From Charina bottae (taxonomy: Eukaryota > Chordata > Lepidosauria > Squamata > Charinaidae), in contig JALMGJ010000015.1 of NCBI GenBank assembly GCA_023362775.1, forward strand, positions 7,808,001-7,872,000: 64,000 nucleotides of DNA, given 5' to 3'. This document shows positions 55,211 to 64,000 of the stretch, one piece after another. The position numbers and the translations under genes were made by a program. Position 1 is the stretch's first letter. Each line of letters opens with the position of its first letter. A model generated the notes under the pieces. It was not told the DNA's origin. It worked only from the letters and a program-made list of their open reading frames with translations, and searched no databases.

Positions 55211-57224
55211 TGCATGCACACGCACACATGTGCATACATACAGGGGAGTGTGGGAGAAAGGTTGTAGGAAATTAAAATGGGGAACACTCACCGGAGCAAA
55301 AAAGCAAATTCTAAATTAAATAACAAAATAAATAAACGAGAAGCATTCAAAATACGCCTTGAAGAGAATTTAACATGACTGTTAATGGAAATGTTCACAC
55401 TGTTTTGAATTCATAGGTGGAGGTGGAGTTGTATCCCTAGTTGCAGTTATGGCACAATATTTTGTTGTAAGTCTGGGTGTGTGGGTGTGTATGAGTATTT
55501 TAGAGTGTGAGAGAAATCTCTTTTTCCTCCTTTCACCCCATGCTTTCTTTCCAAGTTTGCTACTCTTTTCAAAGAAAGTAGCATCTGAGTCTCTCTAGTA
55601 GTGAAATATTGATGCCGGTGTTGTCTCCTGACTATGATCATTGTGACGTTGTTGGAATTGTTATGTCCTATCAAACTTGCTTTGCTTGTCAGCTCTGTTG
55701 TTTTGGTGTCACTTGCAGTTGCGAGATTGAAACAGTTCATGGCAGAGTTGGAGGAGAATATGTTGGCTTGCAACAAAATGGAAATGAGCTCCAGGACCTT
55801 CAATAAATAGAGGTTTATGTTTCCGCTCAGAACTTAGCAATTAGATTTTTCAATAATGCTCTCAGCGGAGGTAATGGATATTTGCTAGAGGCAACGGAAA
55901 TGGATATTTGTATTTTGCTTGATGGAATCATAGAAACATTTAAATTGGAAGAAGGGTGAAAATATTTTGATCAATCTGCAAGCTGGGGGAATCAATTAAA
56001 AATGTTGAAGGAAGCCATCATTAATCTAAGTTGTTTTACAAAAAATTAAACTTGGTAAGTATGAATACTTACATAAACAAACAAACAAACAAACAAACAA
56101 AACATCCTCTTCCCTCCTGCTTTCCCCCTAAAAGGCAACATTGCAAAAATTGTTGTCTAAAAAAGAGGGAATTATTCTTCTAAGACAGTAGAATGCTTCT
56201 TCTAAGAAGTGGAATGCCTCTTCTATGGTGACAGTTTACTATTTTGCTTCAGAAATTGAGAGAAGATGGGAAGTATATGAGCAGACAGAATATATTTTTC
56301 TGAGACAATGTTCAAAACATGCTGGTTATTTCGAATCTCACATTCTGAAAACCCACTGTTTATTGAATGTACTGGATCTGGTGATGGCTACAAGAGTTGC
56401 ACAGTGCTTTAGATTCAGTTCCAACAAGGTACTTTGGGCACCCAAGAGTACAAATATAGCATCTGTCTGCAACTGTTTAAAGCGGTCTTGCATTTTCCTA
56501 GGATTGAGCAGCCTGGGAAATGACATCGCTGCTTTAAATAGTTATAGACAGAAGCTCCCATATGCTCCTAGGCATCCTTTTGGAACTGAATTGGAACCCT
56601 AATGGCTACCTATTGAAATGGCTTTAAAATGGAAATAGAATCAAGAATAGTTAACAGTGTTACTGATCATGATGTCTTACCTTCTTACCTTACCATCTTA
56701 CCTTCAGAATTACAGACAGCAGCATTTCTATACCAGTTATTGGGAACTGGAAGTAGATGTGCCAGTGTTCTGCTTCCTGCTTATCTGCTTCCCAGGGGCA
56801 TCTGGTTGGTTCTTGGCCTTTGATAAGGTTGATTAGGATTCTTATGACATGATTGTATGGCCCATGCAAGTTAAGATAATAAAATTGTGTCTTGGTCTCA
56901 TATATGCAAAGCACATTCTTTGCCACATGAACTCATGGCCTCATGGCTCTGTATGTGTCTCCTCTTGTGCTATTTAAGCCATTCCCTCCAATCTGGAAAT
57001 ACAACTATATGTCAAAGAAGTCCATATTTTTCAGCAAGAAAATCTGGAATTGAGAAGTAAGGAATAATTTCTGTTGTTTACTAGTAAAGAGAGTTAGTAA
57101 ACTTCACTGAAATATTAGGTATTCTGTAGTGTATATTGGAACCAGATTGTTTGGAAGGAATTATTGGAAAAGAATATAAGTTCAGGTTTTGATTCCACAT
57201 TTCTGGGTAAATCTTGCATAACAG
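55211..57224. other. unassigned, with (ACAA)n
   Basis: (ACAA)n at 56073-56102. 55540-55930 is repeat-free and of conserved-element texture. No gene is recognised, including the 125-codon frame at 56225-56602. Confidence 0.35.
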
Positions 57225-57624
57225 TCTATGGCTAGGGTGACCATACGTCCCGTTTTGAACGGGACAGTCCCGTTATTTTAGCATTTTTCCACCGTCCTGT
57301 CGTTTTGATCAAAATCTCAATTTTGTCCCTTTTTTAAACCCGGAGGACAGGAAGGAGGACAGGAAGACAGGAAGGAGGACTGGAGCCAGACTTGCCACTG
57401 GAGGCAGCCTGGAAGAGGCCCTATCAGCGCGGCAACTGGAAGCCCAGTTGCCACGTGCGATCCCAGCAGCAGAAGCAGCACCACAGTCCAGGTTCCTGCC
57501 TCCTTACCTGATCCTGAGATTGTCTGCCCAGCAGTGGTGAGGCCAGGGAAAGCAGGCACGGGAAGGTTGTGGAAAGAGGGTGCGTGTGTGTGTGCATGCA
57601 CAGATTACTTGCTCAGCGTAATCG

Positions 57625-57656
57625 CGCACACACACACACACAGACACACACACACG
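57625..57656. repeat. (CA)n microsatellite
   Basis: Inside the hAT element. Further CA runs at 57886-57912 and 58078-58103 belong to its tandem unit. Confidence 0.9.
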
Positions 57657-58280
57657 CACCCCACAACCTGCAACAGGTCCGGATGCATTTGGTCATGGGG
57701 AGGCTGGAGAAAGAGCGTATGGGGTGTGTGTGTATGTATGTGTGCGCATCTGATCGGGCTTGGCCGAGGAAGGAGAGTTGGCGGGCCGCTGAGCAGGAGA
57801 ATCCGGCTGCGCTCGGCTGCTTCAGCCACACCACTCTGCCCCTTGCTGCCCGCTGAAGCTCCCCAGGGTGGCCGCTCCTGCTTCTCACATACACACACAC
57901 ACACACTCACAGGACAGACTGCCCTCAGCAGGAGCCAGCCGCGCTGAGGGGCTTCAGCCACACCACTCCGCCCCTTGCTGCCCTCGGCAGGAGCCAGCCG
58001 CGCTGAGGGGCTTCAGCCACACCACTCCACCCCTTGCTGCCCGCTGAAGCTCCCCAGGGTGGCCGCTCCTGCTTCTCACATACACACACACACACACTCA
58101 CAGGACAGACTGCCCTGGCAGGAGCTGACCATGCTGGGGGGCTTCAGCAGGTGGCGAGGGGCGGAGTGGTGTGGCTGAAGCCCCTCAGCGTGGCCGGCTC
58201 CTGCCGAGGGCAGTCTGTCCTGTGAGTGTGTGTGTGTCCATCTGATCGGGGTTGGCCGAGGGAGGAGAGTTGTTGCCGCT

Positions 58281-58555
58281 ACACATAACAATAACTACAT
58301 TTATGTATACTTATTTACATTTGATTTATAATATTCATTATCTAATATATTTCATATAACATATCTTTATTTTAAATTATTTTCCGTTTCCCTCTTCCCT
58401 TCTTCTTCCTCTAACCCTTTCTAACTACTTTATTTATATATATCTATTTCTAACCTTATCACTATTTTCTTTTTCTTCTCTTATGTTATATTACTGATTT
58501 ATTAAGTATTTATTTCAAATTCAATTTTTGACTTATACATCTTTACCATACAATA
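58281..58555. other. pyrimidine- and AT-rich insert in hAT element
   Basis: TTTCCCTCTTCCCTTCTTCT-type sequence, the reverse-strand look-alike of 9350-9790. It resumes after the SINE at 58899-59085. It may be a LINE 3' UTR. Confidence 0.35.
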
Positions 58556-58884
58556 GGTAAAGGTACCCCCCGCACATTTGTGCAGTCGTGTCCGACTCTA
58601 GGGGCCGGTGCTCATCTCCGTTTGTTAGCCAAAGAGCCAGCGTTGTCCGAAGACTCTTCCACGGTCATGTGGCCGGCATGATGCACGCGGAACGCTGTTA
58701 CCTACCCACCGAAGTGGTACCTATTCATCTACTTGCATTTGCATGCTTTCGAATTGCTAGGTTGGCAAGAGCTGGAGCTAGTGCGGGAGCTCACTCCGCA
58801 TGCAGGGCTAGGGATTCGAACCTCCGAACTTGCGATCTTCCAATCGACAAGCCTGGCGTCTTACCCACTGAGCCACCACACCCC
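58556..58884 (-). mobile_element. tRNA SINE family 2, full length
   Basis: Perfect 14-bp duplication TTTACCATACAATA at 58542-58555 and 58885-58898. Left end GGTAAAGGTACCCCCCGC, reversed head CCACTGAGCCACCACACCCC at the right. Confidence 0.95.
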
Positions 58885-59689
58885 TTTACCATACAATACT
58901 TACGTACATTTCATTAAAATACCTCCAGTTTTCTTAACAAAAATTGTGTAAATAGTTGATTTACATTTTTCTTCTTTCTTCTATATATATTCAAAAAGAA
59001 TATAATATTAAGTAGAGATTAATAAACTATAAAAATAAAAATACAAACATAGGGGGGCCGGGGGAAAAAAAGAGATATAAGAAAAAAAATGTGTGTATGT
59101 GCATCTGATCGGGCTTGGCCAAGGGAGGAGAGTTGTCGGGCCGCCGAGCAGGAGAAGCAGGAGCCGGCCACCCTGGGGAGCTTCAGCGGGCAGCAAAGGG
59201 CGGAGTGGTGGTTGAAGCAGCCGAGCGCAGCCGGCTCCTCCTGCTTCTCCTGTTCTGCGGCGGTGGCAGCAGCAGTGACTCTCCTCCCTCCTTCGGCCAA
59301 GCCCGAGGGGGATGGGGCAGTGGTGGGCCTCCATCCCCTCCATCCCCGCCCCTTGTTCCCCGGCCGATGACGGTGCTGTGTGCACAGTGTGTATACTCCG
59401 GCCTCCCCCAAACACACCAGCTCTGACGCACCATTTACTGCTAGAAGAAAAAAAAACCCTTTAAAAATAAAGAAAAATTAAAATCCGAGCCAATCACGCT
59501 GATGGGGGCGGGGTTTGCAGGCGGGAGCCAATCGTGTGGGGTGGGGGCGGGGTTTGCAGGTGGGAGCCAATTGCGTGGACTGGGGGGCGGGGTTTGGAGG
59601 CCGGCATGGTGGCATAAGACCCTGTCCCGTTTTGCCATCCCAAATGTCCCGTTTTTGTCTGAAGGAAATATGGTCAGCCTATCTATGGC

Positions 59690-60395
59690 TCAATACATAA
59701 TAAATCTCCTGATCAGGAAGGTCTGCAAGCAGATCACAATTGGCTTTCTACTTTTTGAAAAAATACACATTGCTGTCTAAAGAGAGTCACTTCTGCAAGG
59801 CCATTGTGTAATGTTGTCTAACAGTATCTTAAGAATTATCTCTCTGCATCACTTTCTGGTTGTTTTAGAGAAGAATAGAAAACTCCATTTGCACAACTGA
59901 ATAGATCCTTTCTTCCTTAACCTTACATTTCAAGCTCCGAAAGTTGGCCTGCAAAATCTCCATATGTTTCAGTATGGTTTGTGTATGAACCTTCTGTGAA
60001 TTCAAAAATTGCCTTCAGCAAGAGACAGTTTCCTTGAATTGTGCTCCGTATTAGCATTTAAGGTGAAGAGAAGATTCAAAATGTCTTTGCTAATTTTATC
60101 GTATTCCCTCACTGTTAAAAAAAAAAAGAGCAAAGTTGAAATATTTTATATCTCTCTACTCTTCCTCCTCCCCGCTCCCAAAAAAAGAGTGAGAGCACAT
60201 TTACTTGACATTTTGAGTACTAATATTTTAAGGTTCATTAGCGACCTTCAGGATTTGGTTTTGCCATTTTTTAAAATTCATCTCAATTTTAATGAAGCAA
60301 CATTTTCAGAGTAATCCATCTTAATATTCTTACAGAATGGCACTGCAGAGATAATGCTTTTAATTTAAAACATGAAGGCTATCTATGGCTTTTGA

Positions 60396-60396
<1 letters not shown>
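59690..60396. other. candidate conserved noncoding block
   Basis: Repeat-free. 59780-60380 has CCTTGAATTGTGCTCCG, TTAGCATTTAAGGTG and TCTCAATTTTAATGAAGC. No protein is recognised. Inference from texture only. Confidence 0.28.

Positions 60397-60466
<70 letters not shown>
60397..60466. repeat. (CTAT)n = (GATA)n microsatellite
   Basis: About seventeen uninterrupted units. Confidence 0.98.
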
Positions 60467-61218
60467 ATTGGGTTTGGGAAGGAAAGACACAACCTTAACC
60501 TAGCTCTCAGTTCTATCCCATTAAGTCTGTCTCCCCCACCCACCCACTCCCCGTCTTGCAACTTGGCCTCTTTTAAACTCTCATCTCGTGAATACTCGCT
60601 TCTAATCTGATACCTCAGTATACATATCTAAACATGATCAGTGACAGTTTTAGCTGCAGGGTGAGACTTTCTGTGACAAGGGCAGCCGGCTCTGATTGGA
60701 GGCCATTCATTGCAAGTGACTGCAGCTGTCTCTTCCGCTGACACTTGGAGGCTTGAAGAACGAGGGACGAAGAAAGCTCTTTGGACAGAAAACTTCCCCT
60801 GACGAGGACGTGACAGCTCCTTCCACAGCTGCCCTGTGATACAACTTGTGTGGGGAGAGGGGGGACATTGTGGCTAATTTAAATTGGTGTAGGGCTGTGC
60901 AATTGTGGGGCAAGGCAATTCTTGCAGATTTGTGGCTCATCAGTGAGGCAAAAGGAGAGGATGGAAGGAAAGGTCCCTCTGGTTGGCCACTCTTGGTCCA
61001 TAGTACTCTCTATAGGCCAGGTTTCTTTAAAAAGAGGAAAACTGAACCATTGCCAACTTCTGGAACTCATTCAGTCTTAGCATGATTTGGTCAAACTATT
61101 CCCCCCCCCCTCAGGTCTTAATTAAGTATATAAATGGTATCCTTCATCTGCAGGTACACTATACTTGTCTGTCAGGAACCAAATTGTCAGATGAACTTGA
61201 CTTAGAAATGGTCTAGGA
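60467..61218. other. unassigned
   Basis: 60660-60835 has a balanced, CpG-containing composition (CTGACGAGGACGTGACAGC) that could be regulatory. Poly-C at 61101-61110. No gene. Confidence 0.3.
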
Positions 61219-61314
61219 CAGTGTTTCACAACCTCAGCAACTTTAAGATGTGTGGACTTCAACCCCCAGAATTCCCTAGCTCTGGGAGTTGAAGTCCACA
61301 CATCTTAAAGCTGG
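61219..61314. mobile_element. CAGTGTTTCTCAA-family MITE, short
   Basis: CAGTGTTTCACAACCTCAGC start, then two opposed arms (GATGTGTGGACTTCAACCCC and GGGAGTTGAAGTCCACACAT). Confidence 0.7.
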
Positions 61315-61985
61315 GTCAACACATTCCCTTATTTTAGGCTAAAGCAATTGCTCAGGACAAGTGAGCGTGACCAGTGCCATGGCATAGCCATTCCTTTTAG
61401 TTCACTTCCTGAATTGCAGTGCCACTGGGGAACTGGCACACAAAGGTGGTGGTAAGTCCTTCTCCCACCTCAAAGATGTCTCACCTGCAATCCTCTGAAG
61501 TCTTAGATAGACTCCAGGTGTTTTTTTTTTTTTTTTTTAAAAACTCAGTGTAACATGCTTTGCTTTGATTGACATAAATCTGAGGGAGTTGCTTCTGCGG
61601 TGAGACATGGAGTGAACGAACATGAGGGAACAAAAATTGCGATCCACGAAAGAGATCAATGAGCCGGAATGACATAATGGCTTGATGTAACAGGTGTGAC
61701 TAGTTTGACAAGGTCTGGAGTTTAACCTGTCCTAGAAGGCTTTACTTATTATAGACTCCTATCCAATCAGGATGTTCTTCTTCTAATAGGTTTACAATGA
61801 CATTGAGAAGGGACAGCATCCACTCAGTGCTATAATCTTTCTCTGCTTTTCCATTCAAATGTCAGCTTGAAAGTCCTCAGCCTGTGTCCCAACACTTTTG
61901 GGCTCCTTCTTCATGACCCTTGAGTAGCAATACAATTTTAGGAGATCTGGCACATCTGTGCATGCAGCGGGTTTTTTCTAACTAT
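61315..61985. other. unassigned
   Basis: Poly-T at 61519-61539. No gene. Confidence 0.35.
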
Positions 61986-62449
61986 GTAAGTGTGCTAGGT
62001 TTGCTAATCCATATGGTATCTAGGGTAAAGTATCTGTCAGGATGGAGCATCCTGACAGCATAGTTATGGGGGTGGACGTAGTCTGGCATTCCTGCAGGGT
62101 CATTAGGAATGTTTTGTAACAGTAGTCTGATGTAACTGCAAAGCCGCCAGGAATGTTGATTAGCATTGTTTAGTTGAACGAGCTGGCGCCAAGATCGGCC
62201 CGGATGGGTTGTCAGCTCGTTAGCGAAGGATTGGGGCTGAGTAGTATGGAACCGGGGAGAGCGTGGGGAGGGGCTGTCGCGGAGTGACTCTCCCAATGGG
62301 GGGGGGGGGCTGGCACAAGGTAAAGAATGTAAAGGACATTTGGCGCGACTGTCCCTCATTCTAGTCTTCGAATTGGAACAGATCACTTGCTTTAATAAAG
62401 AACTCTTTCATATCCTTGATGGCTTGTCGTAAGAGTTTCTAAACTAACA
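61986..62449 (+). mobile_element. possible solo LTR
   Basis: A compact CpG-containing stretch with a promoter-like GC-rich middle, then GCTTTAATAAAGAACTC (poly(A) signal) and a short downstream part ending AAACTAACA, the layout of an LTR U3-R-U5. Neither target duplication nor a primer binding site was found. An old promoter or unrelated sequence is also possible. Confidence 0.3.
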
Positions 62450-63868
62450 GCTGAAGGATCAGAACCTTCACAGTATCAACATAAGCCAAGTTCTGTTTGA
62501 GGTAGTTTGGGAGATCGCTATTGATTGCTATTTACATGAAGCAAGTGAATTGCTCTAAGTTGCTTTGTCTCACTTCAAAACACTATTATCATTATCATCA
62601 TCATTATTATTTCAAATTTGTTACAGCTGCCCAACTCCAATAGACTCCATGTGAAACTCTGATCCCAGTGTCTTTTTCCAGAGGTCCAGCAGGTTGCAGA
62701 TGGCAGACCTACAGCAGCTTAACAATTTTTTTTAATGCTACTGGTATAAAATTGATGGGGTATATGCTGGCTTAAAGGGGAAAAACTGAGGCTTGAGAAT
62801 AAACAGACAAGAATGCAGCTTGTTAGGGCTAACAGTTTTTACTGTTCAGCATAGGGCAATAATGCAGATACAGTACATTATCGCAACTATGAAAAAGATG
62901 AATATACAGGATACAGCATTGTAAAAGGAAAAACAAAACTAGAACTTATAAGCAGAGTTCCGTGTATTGATCCCAGGGCCAGAGTTCCTGCCATGGCCTA
63001 TACCCAAAGCCAGGCATAGCTCACTCTGCCCAGTCCACGGGAAGTGAACACGTGAAGAACTACATGGCTAAGAGACACTAGAAATCAAGAAGACATAGAA
63101 CACCATTTTGCATGGTTGTATATTCAGTTCTTCCAGCATTCTGATTGGCTGGAAGTTAGCTGTTACACACACTAGGCCTCAAAGCACACAGCATGACCTG
63201 CTATTGGTTAGCAGTGCTGCATCTATGCACTGAGTTCCCCCCCTTCTTGCTCAGGGGGGCCTGAGCAAGGCTTCCCACGGAAAGAAATCAGGAGACCTTG
63301 TTCCCATGCAATCTAGTCAAAACAATACACACGTGACCATTGCTATCTTGCACCTGCACTTCACGTCACCATGAGAAGCTTGTGCTTTGTACAGAGATAA
63401 TTTGCCAGGGCAACACAAGAACTCTATCAAAAATATCATGGTGGGAAGGAGAGAGGGAAAGAGAATTGGATTCCTGAAGCAGCGCACTGACTCAATCGTT
63501 CTGAGTTAAGTCTGTCCTTAAGGTGACTTTTGGGAAAAGACCACTATTGATCACCCCAATTGCAGCTTTTTGGAGAATTAGAGTGCTCATGAGACTTGAA
63601 AGGCAGTCTCTCAAAATGTCAGCCTTTAGCGAGACATATTTAATTGTCAAGGAGAAGGGCCCAGATTATGTTTCGCTTGGGTGGGGAATTGACAGCCCAT
63701 AATCCAAAATGGCTGAAAAGGAGTTGAGGAGCACTGTGGCAAATATGAGGTACTTCAATTATGGGGTATTGCAGTAGAAGATGTTACTGCATCGTGCTCC
63801 AGAGAAAATCTATTCCACATATACTGGTTGCACAAATTGGCTCTTGCTTATCATGGTTTCAGCCACAT
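62450..63868. other. unassigned
   Basis: 62786-63240 may contain another old LTR (AACAGTTTTTACTGTTCAGC) but no ends were found. No gene. Confidence 0.3.
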
Positions 63869-64000
63869 GATGTAGACCAGACTAAGAAACAAACTCCATG
63901 GAAGTCTAAAACTACTTTTATTAAGATGGACTATATATGAGAAGCTTGCAAGTCAGATTTTGTTTTATCTCCTCCCTTTCTTATATTCATCTGAATTAGG
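63869..64000 (-). mobile_element. LTR family A fragment, cut by window edge
   Basis: TGTAGACCAGACTAAGAAAC, CTACTTTTATTAAG and GAGAAGCTTGCAAGTCAG match the order of the LTR at 14885 (GTCCAGACAGGAAG, TACTTTATTG, CTTGCAAGTCTG). Confidence 0.5.

Larger units (their letters stand above)
57233..59681. mobile_element. hAT family 2, 2.45-kb copy with nested insertions
   Basis: Left end TAGGGTGACCATACGTCCCG and right end GAAATATGGTCAGCCTA, with a perfect 8-bp duplication TCTATGGC at 57225-57232 and 59682-59689. The GC-rich interior has tandem units containing GAGCCAGCCGCGCTGAGGGG, CACACTCACAGGACAGACTG (twice) and GCATCTGATCGGGCTTGGCC. An AT-rich piece (about 58281-59085) with a SINE inside it interrupts the element. 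CCAAT/GC-box units lie at 59488-59600. No transposase frame. Confidence 0.9.

Noticed and set aside
56225..56602. 125-codon frame
   Set aside because: No known domain, mixed composition, unsupported start.
57534..58291. C/V- and H/T-rich frames
   Set aside because: Translation of CA/TG runs in the hAT element.
61982..62386. 134-codon minus-strand frame
   Set aside because: Lies in the candidate LTR with poly-G. P/S/H-rich and unlike any retroviral protein.

Overview
This window is vertebrate nuclear DNA. It is AT-rich, has no operons or dense coding, and is packed with interspersed repeats and microsatellites. The repeat set points to a squamate reptile: several BovB-type RTE LINE copies, tRNA-headed Sauria-type SINEs, a 5S-rRNA-derived SINE, L2/CR1 LINEs, Penelope-like elements, many hAT MITEs and long GATA-type tetranucleotide runs. 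A snake or another toxicoferan lizard is a reasonable guess, but the sequence alone does not settle it.

No complete host protein-coding gene is visible. The only host-gene-like signal is a CpG-rich segment at about 370-945 with ETS, GC-box and E-box motifs. It looks like a housekeeping-type promoter near the left edge, with a possible first exon on the minus strand. The reading frames over 60 codons are transposon remnants or chance frames in GC-rich or simple repeats.

Layout: 1-2400 holds an L2 3' end, the CpG-rich promoter, a palindromic MITE and a small inverted Penelope insertion. 2400-3750 holds a minus-strand BovB RT fragment and a SINE piece. 3750-11500 is old, mostly unique sequence with CR1 and SINE remnants. 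11479-20300 holds a mariner-like MITE, SINEs, hAT MITEs, a solo LTR, old RTE pieces and a repeat-free stretch (17690-18560) that looks like a conserved regulatory block. 20297-22258 is a GC-rich 2-kb hAT element. 24517-25783 is a young BovB copy whose RT frame is still open. 25800-36000 is mostly unique sequence with a second young BovB tail and an old RTE copy split by a hAT MITE. 36053-36914 and 45025-45483 are Penelope-like insertions that carry hammerhead ribozymes. 39950-43520 has two more BovB tails, an interspersed repeat and an LTR with a nested hAT MITE. 48260-53010 has SINE, LTR and L2 insertions. 53878-59681 contains three hAT-type insertions, two of them GC-rich. 59690-64000 is mostly unique sequence with one candidate LTR and an LTR fragment at the right edge.

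The interplay here is between mobile elements rather than host genes. BovB supplies tail sequence and machinery to the Sauria SINEs. L2-like LINEs appear to do the same for a second SINE type. hAT MITEs sit inside LTRs, RTE copies and Penelope pieces. Target-site duplications could be read directly for about fifteen insertions and give exact boundaries.
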